Origin: an uncultured Mycoplasmatota bacterium
GTDB lineage: Bacteria; Bacillota_I; Bacilli_A; RF39; UBA660
Direction: 5' to 3'
DNA: 64,000 nt
Assembly (NCBI GenBank): GCA_948434005.1
Contig: CAOJEH010000003.1
Span: 91,243 to 155,242, forward strand
Part shown: positions 16,676 through 24,947 of the stretch, in pieces
Position numbering within the stretch: the stretch's first letter is position 1
Layout: each line of letters starts with the position of its first letter
The notes under the pieces: generated by a model
Databases searched by the model: none
Told to the model about the DNA's origin: nothing
Seen by the model: the letters and a program-made list of their open reading frames with translations, nothing else
Translations under genes and position numbers: made by a program

Positions 16676-18340
16676 TTAACTTACCATATTAATAAAACTT
16701 TCAATACTTGTCGTTTTATAAATAGGATATCTTGGCACTAAATATTTATTATCGATTTGTCTAGCTTTTCTATTACCACCTATAAAAGCAACTCTAAATC
16801 CTGTTTCTTTAACTGCTTCTATAGCAGTATTATTATAAGAATAAAATGGATAACAAAAAGCTAAATTAGTGCCTAACTTTTGTTTTGATTTATTAAAATC
16901 ATCTAATAATTGATCCTTATTTAGACAATGAATTTTATTTTTACCACAATCACCAGTTATATGAATATCGTCTCCATGAGATTCTACATCTAAATATTTT
17001 GATTGATAATTACTTTTATCCCACCATGCAGTTATTAAAAATAATGTTGCATTCATTTTGTATTCTTCTAGTATTGGAATTAGCTTATTACCATTTATTT
17101 TACTAGTACCCATCGCGCCATCGTCTACAGTTATTAAAACACTTTTTTCTGGTAATGTTATTTCACTATACATCCATTTTACAAATTCATCCATAGTTAA
17201 AGTTTTATAGCCATTATTTTTTAAATAATCAAGTTGTTTTTTAAAACTAGATGTATCTAAGCAAATATTCTCATTACAATTTTCTCCTGCTGCTCCATCA
17301 TAAAAGAAGTGATAATTTAATACTGCTACTCCTCCACCTTTAGATTTATTTGTAGGAATTTCTTTTTTTTCAACAACACTTTCTCCTGCTACCATACGTT
17401 TAAAATCATCCATAGTAGTTTTATTTTTTATATTATATCTATTTATACTATTAGTTGTTTGTTTAGTATTTTTAGTATTATTATCATTAAACTTTAATTT
17501 TGTATCTTTAATATTTTGTATAGATAAACCAAACTCTTTATCTAAATCTTTTATATAGTCACTTGTACTAGTAGTTAATAAAATTGCATTAGGTTTTAGT
17601 TTAATATTTCCTTTTATCCATTCTTTATACTCATCTGCTGTAATAGTATAATAGTTTTTTTCTCTCAAATATTTAAAATTATCTTTTATAAAAGATATAT
17701 CAATACAATCCTCTTCATTACAAGTTTTACTATTTTTATCATATATTTTATTATAGTTAATAACGCTAATATAATCTGTTTCCCTATCCTTAGTATTTTC
17801 TTTTTCTAATACTTTTATATCTTTCTTTTCTACTTGTAATAATCTATTTAAATAGTAAACATAATAGTATTTATCATCCATATATTCTATAGGTAATGAT
17901 AGTTTTTTATTTAGAGAGATTGCTTTTTTATTATCTATATAAAAAGTAAGATTTTTTCCTTCTATAGTTTTATTAAATACAATATATTTATCATTAAGTT
18001 TATCTTTTACTATCTTTTTTACTTTTTTTACTGAATCATAATATAAATAATAATCAGTATCTTTTATTTTAAAATAAGTATCATCAGTATCATCTATAGT
18101 TTTATTTTCTATATCAAATGTATAACCTTTATTTACTTTACCTATAACTTTTTTATTTTTACTATATATCTTTGTATTTTTAATTATCTCAACTTTTTTT
18201 CCATAATGACTTTTTATATCATTTATAAATTTATTTCTACTATAAATTAAATACACTATAAAACTTATAATAAAAACTGCTATTATACTAATAATTATAT
18301 ATAACTTTTTATTTTTAAACTTACTATTCTCCTTTGACAT
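16676..18340 (-). CDS. Membrane-anchored polysaccharide deacetylase with decayed duplicate domain
   Basis: A 554-residue protein with one N-terminal membrane helix (about 15-38), an SH3-like region (about 45-190) and a C-terminal NodB-type deacetylase of family CE4 (about 320-545). The catalytic stretch is LITVDDGAMG (Asp-Asp near 402), followed by SHGDDIH and CYPFYSYN; one of the usual metal His positions appears altered. A second, earlier copy (about 190-265) aligns over 70 residues with the start of the catalytic domain: both have IxYNx...C...C(I/L)D(I/T)SF and (T/L)(T/M)xDEx-(K)W, but the acid pair is replaced (LLTTSTS). It likely trims N-acetyl groups from cell-wall glycan or a surface polymer. 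ATG chosen behind GGTGAT. Confidence 0.88.
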   Translation of the reverse strand: MSKENSKFKNKKLYIIISIIAVFIISFIVYLIYSRNKFINDIKSHYGKKVEIIKNTKIYSKNKKVIGKVNKGYTFDIENKTIDDTDDTYFKIKDTDYYLYYDSVKKVKKIVKDKLNDKYIVFNKTIEGKNLTFYIDNKKAISLNKKLSLPIEYMDDKYYYVYYLNRLLQVEKKDIKVLEKENTKDRETDYISVINYNKIYDKNSKTCNEEDCIDISFIKDNFKYLREKNYYTITADEYKEWIKGNIKLKPNAILLTTSTSDYIKDLDKEFGLSIQNIKDTKLKFNDNNTKNTKQTTNSINRYNIKNKTTMDDFKRMVAGESVVEKKEIPTNKSKGGGVAVLNYHFFYDGAAGENCNENICLDTSSFKKQLDYLKNNGYKTLTMDEFVKWMYSEITLPEKSVLITVDDGAMGTSKINGNKLIPILEEYKMNATLFLITAWWDKSNYQSKYLDVESHGDDIHITGDCGKNKIHCLNKDQLLDDFNKSKQKLGTNLAFCYPFYSYNNTAIEAVKETGFRVAFIGGNRKARQIDNKYLVPRYPIYKTTSIESFINMVS

Positions 18341-18365
18341 ATTAATCACCAACAACTAATATCAT

Positions 18366-19151
18366 TTATTCTATATCAGTTATATCTCCTTCATCATCTT
18401 CTATATCCGTATCGTTTTTATCATCTACAATTTCCTCTTTTTTTTCTTGTTTTTTACTTACTACTAAGATTACTACTTCATTATAATCTATTTTAGTTTT
18501 TCTATATGGAGATTGCTCTATAATAATATTTTCAGACTTTTCACTTTCTTTATACTCTATTTTATATCTTATATTGTTATGATTTAATTCATTTTTAGCT
18601 TCATCTAGAGTTTTACCTATAAGATTTGGCATAGTATATTTTTTTAAAATTCCTACTGTTAGTTTTATTTTAGTATTTTTTGATACTTTAGTTCCCATTT
18701 TCTTATTTTGTTTAATTACAATATTGTTTTCGTTTATATCATCTACTTCTTTTTCAACCTTTATAGCAAATAAATTAGATTTTAATAATTGTAATTCTGC
18801 ATCTTTATAACTAAGTCCTTCTACATTTGGAACTTCAATATTTAATTCTTGATTATAATAATAGTATCCTCCAAGAGCACAAGCACTTAATAATATTATG
18901 ATAATCAATGTCATAATTAAAAGTAATAATTTTTGTCCAAAACTCATTTTTCTATCAGTCTTCTTGTTTTTATTATTTTTATTTTTTACTTTTACCTTTT
19001 TTACTTTCTTTTTTACTTTTGTTTTAGTTTTAACTTTTTGTTTATCATTACTTTTTTTATTATCTTTATCATTATTATTTAAACTTTGTCCACATTTTTT
19101 ACAAAAAATTGAATCTTCATCATTTATAGTACTACAATATTTACATTTCAT
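18366..19151 (-). CDS. Zinc-ribbon, membrane and double-PASTA protein without kinase domain
   Basis: A 261-residue protein. Residues 1-25 form a C4 zinc ribbon (CKYC...CKKCG). A very Lys-rich linker follows (about 30-68), then one membrane helix (about 74-96), then two PASTA domains (VPNVEGLSYKDAELQL from about 104, MPNLIGKTLDEAKNEL from about 174), and an acidic tail. PASTA domains bind muropeptides and lipid II and normally hang from PknB-type kinases or PBPs. Here the cytoplasmic part is only a zinc ribbon, so it cannot phosphorylate. It sits between the deacetylase and the GHMP kinase genes, all in one direction and close together. Its role is probably in cell-wall sensing or recruitment. 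Confidence 0.85.
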   Translation of the reverse strand: MKCKYCSTINDEDSIFCKKCGQSLNNNDKDNKKSNDKQKVKTKTKVKKKVKKVKVKNKNNKNKKTDRKMSFGQKLLLLIMTLIIIILLSACALGGYYYYNQELNIEVPNVEGLSYKDAELQLLKSNLFAIKVEKEVDDINENNIVIKQNKKMGTKVSKNTKIKLTVGILKKYTMPNLIGKTLDEAKNELNHNNIRYKIEYKESEKSENIIIEQSPYRKTKIDYNEVVILVVSKKQEKKEEIVDDKNDTDIEDDEGDITDIE

Positions 19152-19206
19152 TAATAATCATCTCTTTTCATTAAAATATTATGTATCGTTTCTTAAATTT
19201 TAGAAT

Positions 19207-20226
19207 CTAAATATCTAATTTATAAGCTTTATATCCAATTTTATCTAAAACTTTTTGTAATTCTTTTTGTTTTTCTTTACTTTCTACTAAAAACTGAACT
19301 GCTCCATCACCATGAGAACCTACACCTTTAGCACCTAAAATTAGTTTTTTGACTTCTTTATCATTAATTATTTTATGAAGATTAACTTCTTTAAACTCTT
19401 CTCCTAATACTGGAGTAATATTTTTATCAAATATTTTTTGCGATTCAGTCATTAATTTACCTAATCTTTTTACATAACCATTTTCTATATATTCTATAGC
19501 CTTTGTAATTGTTTGTTTATTATACTCACCAAAAGTCTTTTGAACTGCTTTATCTTTTAGTTCTTTTATATTGGGATATGACTCATTTAATATTTCTAAA
19601 ATTTTTCTAGTATTTTTTTTCTTTATTATGCAAAACACAAAATATAATTTATTTTTAGGTTTTATCTCTTTTATATTTAATTCTTTATCAAATTCCATTT
19701 TGACAAGTTTTTTTCCTAAAGCACATATATGATCCATTTTACCACATTTAAAATTTGCACTTCTTTCTGATCCATATGAAATATTCATTATATCTTCTAG
19801 TTCTATTTTTAATTTATATAAGTTATTAAATGCCTTTACAACTAATACACATATGGCTGAAGATGATGATAGACCACTACCTATTGGCAAATCCATATCT
19901 TCTATATTAATATCAATACCACTAACATTGTAATTATTTAGCATATATTTGGCAGTTTCAATAACACAACTTAAAAATTCATCTCTAAAATTATATTCTT
20001 TTAATTTTTTCAAATCCATTTCAAAACATATATTTTTATCATTAAATGAAAACTTAAACTTTTTACTTTTTTTTACTCTTGCATAAATTCCTTGATTTAT
20101 AGTTGCAACTAAGGCATATCCTTTTTCTATATTTTTATTGATACTTCTATATTCACTAGCCCAATCACTATGTTCACCAAATAAACATAGTCTTCCTGGA
20201 ACAAATATTTTTACTTCCTTTGGCAT
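19207..20226 (-). CDS. GHMP-family sugar kinase
   Basis: A 339-residue cytoplasmic small-molecule kinase. Motif 1, PGRLCLFGEHSDW (about 10-22), binds the substrate sugar; motif 2, LPIGSGLSSSSA (about 113-124), is the ATP phosphate loop; motif 3, LGAKGVGSHGDG (about 297-308), closes the site. The GEHSDW form is closest to galactokinase, L-arabinokinase and glucuronokinase-type members, not to mevalonate or homoserine kinases. The sugar cannot be told from the sequence. It is the first gene of a minus-strand run with the PASTA, deacetylase and glycosyltransferase genes, which hints at a sugar-1-phosphate destined for surface polymers (inference). Confidence 0.88.
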   Translation of the reverse strand: MPKEVKIFVPGRLCLFGEHSDWASEYRSINKNIEKGYALVATINQGIYARVKKSKKFKFSFNDKNICFEMDLKKLKEYNFRDEFLSCVIETAKYMLNNYNVSGIDINIEDMDLPIGSGLSSSSAICVLVVKAFNNLYKLKIELEDIMNISYGSERSANFKCGKMDHICALGKKLVKMEFDKELNIKEIKPKNKLYFVFCIIKKKNTRKILEILNESYPNIKELKDKAVQKTFGEYNKQTITKAIEYIENGYVKRLGKLMTESQKIFDKNITPVLGEEFKEVNLHKIINDKEVKKLILGAKGVGSHGDGAVQFLVESKEKQKELQKVLDKIGYKAYKLDI

Positions 20227-20286
20227 TATACATCATCCTCTTATAAAAATATTATACAATAAAAACTATATATAATCTATCTTTAT

Positions 20287-20315
20287 TAAAAAAAACTCAA
20301 CATAGAATGTTGAGT
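20287..20315 (-). terminator. Intrinsic terminator after cotJC
   Basis: ACTCAACAT (20295-20303) pairs with ATGTTGAGT (20307-20315) and is followed on the minus strand by a run of eight T. Confidence 0.9.
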
Positions 20316-20330
20316 AAAATATAGAATAGT

Positions 20331-21017
20331 CTACATTTTTTGAGTAAAATTATTTAAAAAATCACTTATAGGATTAAAATTATTTTCAACTTCATTCATA
20401 AAGTTATTTACATTATTGTTATTATCAGAAACCATTTTATTGTCAATCATTTGTTGTTTAGGATTTAATTTTTCTTGATAGTAATCAAATAGTTCCTTAA
20501 ATCGATTATAATGAACTACCTCACGTTGTCTTAACCAAAGTAGTGGTCCAATTACATCAGGATCATCAGTTAAATCAATTAGATTTTCATATACAGCACG
20601 AGCTTTTTGTTCAGCTGCCATATCTTCTGAAATATCTGCAAGTGGATCACCTGTAGTAGCAAAATAAGTTACAGTAAATGGAACTCCATTAGCATCAGTT
20701 GGATATAAGGCTTTATTATGTTCAGCATAATGGCTATCAAGCCCCGCAGCTTCTATTTCTTCTAAAGTAGCATCTTTCATTAATTGATATACCATAGTAG
20801 AAATCATTTCAATATGCGCAAGTTCTTCTGTGCCAATATCTGTAAGTAGAGCTTTACCTTTATTATCAGGCATTGTATATCTTTGATTTAAATAACGTAG
20901 AGCTGCTGCTAATTCTCCATTTGAACCACCATATTGAGTAACTAATAATTTAGCCATTCTTAAATCTTTCTTTTTAATATTTACAGGATACTGTAATCTT
21001 TTTTGATATGCCCACAT
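20331..21017 (-). CDS. cotJC: Spore coat protein CotJC, manganese-catalase family
   Basis: A 228-residue ferritin-like protein of the manganese catalase family, an inner coat component in Bacillus. Metal-ligand helices are visible as GELAAALRYLNQRY (about 32-45), GTEELAHIEMI (about 61-71), AAEQKARAVYENL (about 133-145) and REVVHYNRF (about 168-176). It has the family's usual WAYQKRLQYPV start. The C-terminal 50 residues are Asn-rich and disordered. The ATG shares its A with the cotJB stop codon (TAATG), so translation is coupled. It may remove peroxide in the coat or act only as a structural part. Confidence 0.95.
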   Translation of the reverse strand: MWAYQKRLQYPVNIKKKDLRMAKLLVTQYGGSNGELAAALRYLNQRYTMPDNKGKALLTDIGTEELAHIEMISTMVYQLMKDATLEEIEAAGLDSHYAEHNKALYPTDANGVPFTVTYFATTGDPLADISEDMAAEQKARAVYENLIDLTDDPDVIGPLLWLRQREVVHYNRFKELFDYYQEKLNPKQQMIDNKMVSDNNNNVNNFMNEVENNFNPISDFLNNFTQKM

Positions 21018-21448
21018 TAGTTAGCTCCTCCTTCCCATGGCCATTCTTCTTTTTCCCATAAGAAACTAGATGATAAATCATCTGAAGAAACTGTTAATGG
21101 TCCATATTTCTTTTCATATTCCATCATTAAATTATTAGCCCTAACTCTATAATCATTAAATAAAGCAAGCATAGTAGCATCATCTGGATGAATATCTAAA
21201 TATAAGTTTAATTCATGAGCAGCAAAAGCATATCTAGATAATTCTAAGAATAATTTTCCTTTTTCTGTTCTTGATTTAAGAGTAGGTGGTTGATAATTTT
21301 TATATGGTTGATATAAATTTGCAAATAAATTTCCTTTATCATATCCTTCTTGAGGAGTATAAAGGTTAGGTTGATTATTATTCATCATACTATTGGGTGT
21401 AGTATTTCTAACATAATCATTTTGTAGATAATTATTATAATTATACAT
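21017..21448 (-). CDS. cotJB: Spore coat protein CotJB
   Basis: A 143-residue protein. The last 85 residues are the CotJB domain (FLELSRYAFAAHELNLYLD, HPDD, EYEKKYGPLT and the closing WPWEGG). The first 55 residues are an Asn/Tyr/Pro-rich extension not found in the short Bacillus CotJB. It is needed together with CotJC for coat incorporation. It overlaps cotJC by one base. In Bacillus a third gene, cotJA, precedes it; here no cotJA is present between this gene and the tRNA. A perfect sigma-E type -10 (CATACAAT) lies 40 bases upstream, which fits mother-cell expression. Confidence 0.93.
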   Translation of the reverse strand: MYNYNNYLQNDYVRNTTPNSMMNNNQPNLYTPQEGYDKGNLFANLYQPYKNYQPPTLKSRTEKGKLFLELSRYAFAAHELNLYLDIHPDDATMLALFNDYRVRANNLMMEYEKKYGPLTVSSDDLSSSFLWEKEEWPWEGGAN

Positions 21449-21487
21449 AAAATCCTCCTTCTTTGTAATTTATTCTTTTAGATAATT

Positions 21488-21495
21488 ATTGTATG
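21488..21495 (-). promoter_or_regulatory. Candidate sigma-E -10 box of the cotJ operon
   Basis: The minus strand reads CATACAAT, identical to the sigma-E -10 consensus, 40 bases before the cotJB ATG. I do not see a convincing -35 at the right spacing. Confidence 0.45.
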
Positions 21496-21550
21496 GACAA
21501 ATAACCATATCTTAAAAAATACTTGATTTTTTGAATAATTTATAATACAC

Positions 21551-21556
21551 TATAAT
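21551..21556 (+). promoter_or_regulatory. -10 box of the tRNA-His gene
   Basis: TATAAT lies 15 bases before the mature tRNA 5' end, with TTTTGA 16 bases further upstream as a poor -35. Confidence 0.5.
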
Positions 21557-21570
21557 AGTCTTAAATAAAT

Positions 21571-21647
21571 GGCGTCATTGGTGAAGTGGTTAACACGCTA
21601 GTTTGTGGCACTAGTATGCAAGAGTTCGATCCTCTTATGACGCCCCA
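21571..21647 (+). tRNA. tRNA-His (anticodon GTG)
   Basis: A complete cloverleaf: the extra G at -1 (21571) faces C73, acceptor GCGTCAT / ATGACGC, D arm with AGTGGTTA, anticodon stem CTAGT / ACTAG with loop TTGTGGC giving anticodon GTG, T arm AAGAG-TTCGATC-CTCTT, and an encoded CCA end (21645-21647). The G-1:C73 pair is the histidine identity mark. A terminator follows 36 bases later, and the gene stands alone. Confidence 0.97.
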
Positions 21648-21682
21648 GATGTGAAATCTACTCGAACTTTTCGAGTTTGATA

Positions 21683-21715
21683 AAAAAAACTAATCCAAAA
21701 TGGATTAGTTTTTTT
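21683..21715 (+). terminator. Terminator of the tRNA-His gene
   Basis: AAACTAATCCA pairs with TGGATTAGTTT around AAA, with a T run at 21709-21715. The rest of the 480-base gap between the coat operon and the gene at 21930 (21716-21904) shows nothing I can name. Confidence 0.85.
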
Positions 21716-21904
21716 ATTAAAAAACATTCTACTTTAAAAATAAAATTGAATTTATATGCGATTTTACTAATATTAAATCAACTATTTATTTACTAATTAA
21801 GGAATTGGTAAATCAAAAAAGTGTTTACATAACTAACTAAAATAGGATAATGAAGTTACCTTAGATTGTTGCAGGTGTATTTTATACACTTGGTAGTAGT
21901 ATTC

Positions 21905-21931
21905 AAAAGGAAGAGTTTATCTCTTCCTTTT
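21905..21931. terminator. Terminator beside the 21930 gene
   Basis: AAAAGGAAGAG (21905-21915) pairs with CTCTTCCTTTT (21921-21931). It overlaps the stop codon of the minus-strand gene and has T-rich flanks on both strands. Confidence 0.75.
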
Positions 21932-22580
21932 ATTTTGCAATGTATTTCTTATTTATAGTTATAACAGGTCTAACCGGAAAGATATCACTACCTTTACCTA
22001 TGCAAATTCTAGCAGGATTAGTATTATCCTTTGAACAAATTAAAATAGGATTACCATCTTCTATATAGCTTGTCAAAGTACTTGTATTGTACAACCATTC
22101 TAAACCTTGTTTTTCTATTTTTATTCCTGGTATTATATTTGATAAACTTGTTAAAGTCATAATATCATCAATATCAAGTAATCTTATATTTGAAATAGAA
22201 GTATCATCTATATTTAAATTATCTTGTAGTTGATTATAGTAAGTTTCTTCAAGATAGTTATCCATGTCTTTAATATTTATCTTTCCAATATCATTATCAC
22301 TTAATATAGTTACTTCATCTTCATTACTACCAGAATCATTGATTACATGCCAACTACTATTATCAGATAGTTTTATACTATCACCTGATTTATATACTTT
22401 ATATATTTTATTACTACTATCAACACTAGTATCTTCATTTATAATTTCTTCATTATTAGATTCTTTTTTTATATTATCTTTAGAAGTTAACTTTAAACTA
22501 AATGAAAAAACACCTATTCCTAATATAAAAAGTAATAAAACAACTATAATAGTTAAATTTGTACTATTAGAATCATCCAT
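21930..22580 (-). CDS. Membrane-anchored protein with a DUF6273-like C-terminal domain
   Basis: A 216-residue protein: a short cytoplasmic start, one membrane helix (about 9-30), an acidic linker, and an outside domain from about 60. That domain has the order SGDSIKLSDNSSWHVI, RLLDIDDIMTLTSL, EWLYNTS and, at the end, FPVRPVITINKKYI. The same order (a WxVI start, LLSxxD, xWLxNg, RPVIxxN) appears in the much larger proteins at 32701 and 54393 of the pilus/secretion block, so this looks like a short stand-alone relative. The function is unknown; such domains sit on the outer surface of Firmicutes. AGGAG precedes the ATG. Confidence 0.7.
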   Translation of the reverse strand: MDDSNSTNLTIIVVLLLFILGIGVFSFSLKLTSKDNIKKESNNEEIINEDTSVDSSNKIYKVYKSGDSIKLSDNSSWHVINDSGSNEDEVTILSDNDIGKINIKDMDNYLEETYYNQLQDNLNIDDTSISNIRLLDIDDIMTLTSLSNIIPGIKIEKQGLEWLYNTSTLTSYIEDGNPILICSKDNTNPARICIGKGSDIFPVRPVITINKKYIAK

Positions 22581-22619
22581 ATTCTCAACTCCTATTTATA
22601 TTAATATGATAGCACAAAA

Positions 22620-22650
22620 AATAAAAAATAGTAAATAAATTACTATTTTA
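22620..22650 (-). terminator. Terminator after asnS
   Basis: AATAGTAA (22627-22634) pairs with TTACTATT (22640-22647) and T-rich sequence follows on the minus strand. It overlaps the asnS stop region. Confidence 0.65.
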
Positions 22651-24030
22651 AAAATCACAATTTCCCGGAGTCCTTGGATAAGGTATTACATCTCTTATGT
22701 TCTCAACACCTGTTAAATAAATAAGTAATCTTTCAAATCCCATTCCAAATCCTGAATGAACACATCCTCCGAATTTACGAAGATTTACATACCAATCAAG
22801 TTCTTCTTTATCCATACCCATATCATCCATACGTTTAATTAGTTTATCATAATCCTCTTCTCTTTGAGAACCACCCATTATTTCTCCAGCACCTGGCACC
22901 TCTAGGTCAACTGCTGCGACTGTTTCATTATCTTTATTAAGTTTCATATAGAATGCTTTTATATCTTTAGGCCAATCTGTTATGAATACTGGACCATCAA
23001 AGTATTCTGTAATATATTTTTCATGTTCTTTTGCAATATCTTCTCCTTGAATTGGTTCAAATTCCCATTTAACATCTGCTTTTTGTAAAATATCTATAGT
23101 TTCTTTATGAGTTATTCGTGTAAACTTAGAATTTACTAATTTTTCTAATTTATCTATAAGACCTTTTTCAACAAAGCTATCTAAAAACTTCATCTCATCT
23201 TTGCAGTTATCTAACACATATGATACAACATATTTTAACATTTCTTCCATTATTTCCATATCGCCTTCTAAATCACAGAATGCTATTTCTGGCTCTATCA
23301 TCCAAAACTCGTTAGCATGAACTTTAGTGTTTGAATTTTCAGCTCTGAATGTTGGGCCAAATGTATAAGTCTTTTTATAAGCTAGAGCAAAAGTTTCTGC
23401 TTCTAGTTGTCCTGATACAGTAAGAGAAGATGCTGTTTGAAACATATCTTTATTATAATCTACCTCTTTATCTTTTATTGGTATTTTATCAAGATCAAAG
23501 CATGTAACATGAAACATTTCTCCTGCTCCTTCACAGTCACTAGCTGTTATTATTGGAGCATGAAAATATACGTATCCTCTATCTTGAAAATATTTATGTA
23601 TTGCATATGCTGCTACACTTCTTACTCTAAATACTGCTTGAAATAAGTTAGTTCTTGGTCGAAGATAGGCTTGCTCTCTTAAAAACTCCCTTGAATGTTT
23701 TTTTGGTTGAATTGGGTAATCTTCTGGACAATCACCTAATAATTTTATTTCACTTGCTTGAAGCTCAAAATCTTGATTCTCTTTAGGAGAAGCTACTACC
23801 AAACCTTTAACTTCTATTGCAGAACCTATATGATATTTTTGAATCTCTAAAAAATCTGCTAACTTATTATCATAAACTACTTGGATATGATTAAAACATG
23901 TGCCATCAGAAAAATCAATAAATCCAAATTCTTTTTGTTTACGATGATTTCTAATCCATCCTTCTATAGTTACTTCTTTATTCATATATTTATCTATTTC
24001 TTTATATAATTCTTTTCCATCTATTGCCAT
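22648..24030 (-). CDS. asnS: Asparaginyl-tRNA synthetase
   Basis: A 460-residue class IIb aminoacyl-tRNA synthetase that charges tRNA-Asn. Residues 1-115 are the OB-fold anticodon-binding domain (VTIEGWIRNHRKQK, FGFIDFSDGT). The catalytic domain has class II motif 1 (RSVAAYAIHKYF), motif 2 (TFRAENSNTKVHANEFWMIEPE near 235-256) and motif 3 (GFGMGFERLLIYLTG near 430-444). HANEFWMIE separates AsnRS from AspRS. A strong AAAGGAGGAATAAAT precedes the ATG. No T-box leader fits in the 38 bases upstream, unlike the asnB gene two genes away. Confidence 0.97.
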   Translation of the reverse strand: MAIDGKELYKEIDKYMNKEVTIEGWIRNHRKQKEFGFIDFSDGTCFNHIQVVYDNKLADFLEIQKYHIGSAIEVKGLVVASPKENQDFELQASEIKLLGDCPEDYPIQPKKHSREFLREQAYLRPRTNLFQAVFRVRSVAAYAIHKYFQDRGYVYFHAPIITASDCEGAGEMFHVTCFDLDKIPIKDKEVDYNKDMFQTASSLTVSGQLEAETFALAYKKTYTFGPTFRAENSNTKVHANEFWMIEPEIAFCDLEGDMEIMEEMLKYVVSYVLDNCKDEMKFLDSFVEKGLIDKLEKLVNSKFTRITHKETIDILQKADVKWEFEPIQGEDIAKEHEKYITEYFDGPVFITDWPKDIKAFYMKLNKDNETVAAVDLEVPGAGEIMGGSQREEDYDKLIKRMDDMGMDKEELDWYVNLRKFGGCVHSGFGMGFERLLIYLTGVENIRDVIPYPRTPGNCDF

Positions 24031-24068
24031 ATTTATTCCTCCTTTTTTATTACATATGGTATATAATA

Positions 24069-24797
24069 TTATTTAATTTTACATAATTTCTTTACATAAT
24101 TATACAATTTGCTATTTTCAGAAAAATCAGCTTCAGTATAAAAATCAACAATACTTTTTTCTTTAAAGAAATTTATATCTTTAATATTAAAATCGTTACG
24201 TACAAAAATTGACGTTCCTCCATGCTCTTTGATATATTCCATTGCATAAAAATCTGATACTCCATCACCTATATATATAACATCAGAGCAATCTTCATTA
24301 TCTATATCATTCTTTTTAAGTATTTCTTTTATTATAGTAACTTTATTTTTATCATCAATAAAAATCTCAAATCCATCTATCTCATTATTATGGTCATAGG
24401 TAAAAGTAGTTGCATAAATTTCTTTAAAATATGATGCTATTTTAGTTTTATCTAGACATATTTTCATTCCGGAACTTAATAAATAGTTACTAATATTATT
24501 TTTAGATATCATATTTAAGTATTCAATTACTCCAGTATTATATTCAAGATTATCGTATCCTAAAGAAAGATTCTCATCTGTTAGTTTAAAACCTGCATTC
24601 TTAACTATTTCGAATAATATATCATACACAGCTTTATATAAATCTATATTTTTTTCTTTAGATCTTATTTTTGTTAATTCTAAAAACTGGGGGTTATATG
24701 CATCATCTTCTAAACCACTTTTTTCTAAAATCTCTAGCTTAGGTAATGCATAAGGTGTTAAGGTTCCATCAAAATCATAAATAATAATTTTATTCAC
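24069..24797 (-). CDS. HAD phosphatase, phosphoserine-phosphatase-like (subfamily IB)
   Basis: A 242-residue HAD hydrolase. Motif I YDFDGTLT (residues 5-12) gives the nucleophile Asp, motif II is SSG (about 108), motif III is the K of DDKNKVTII (about 150), and motif IV is IGDGVSDFYAM (about 174-184). The helical cap between I and II fits the phosphoserine phosphatase group; the substrate is not determined. The start is a GTG with GGAG 9 bases upstream. It lies between asnB and asnS in the same direction. Confidence 0.85.
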   Translation of the reverse strand: MNKIIIYDFDGTLTPYALPKLEILEKSGLEDDAYNPQFLELTKIRSKEKNIDLYKAVYDILFEIVKNAGFKLTDENLSLGYDNLEYNTGVIEYLNMISKNNISNYLLSSGMKICLDKTKIASYFKEIYATTFTYDHNNEIDGFEIFIDDKNKVTIIKEILKKNDIDNEDCSDVIYIGDGVSDFYAMEYIKEHGGTSIFVRNDFNIKDINFFKEKSIVDFYTEADFSENSKLYNYVKKLCKIK

Positions 24798-24947
24798 TAT
24801 TATCTACTCCAATCTAAAACTTACTTTTATTGATACTATAATAATGATAGAATCAACATCTAAATTATATCATATTTTTTAATATATTTATAATAATTCT
24901 TATGAGTTTAAAATACAAATTAAATCCATATTTAGATTTTATTAATT

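Noticed and set aside
21571..21931. The tRNA-His gene as an integration site
   Set aside because: No integrase lies nearby and I see no second copy of the tRNA 3' end in the following 300 bases.
22264..22638. A 124-codon open frame on the plus strand
   Set aside because: It is antisense to the DUF6273-like gene, with Ile/Leu/Ser-rich shadow composition and no ribosome site.
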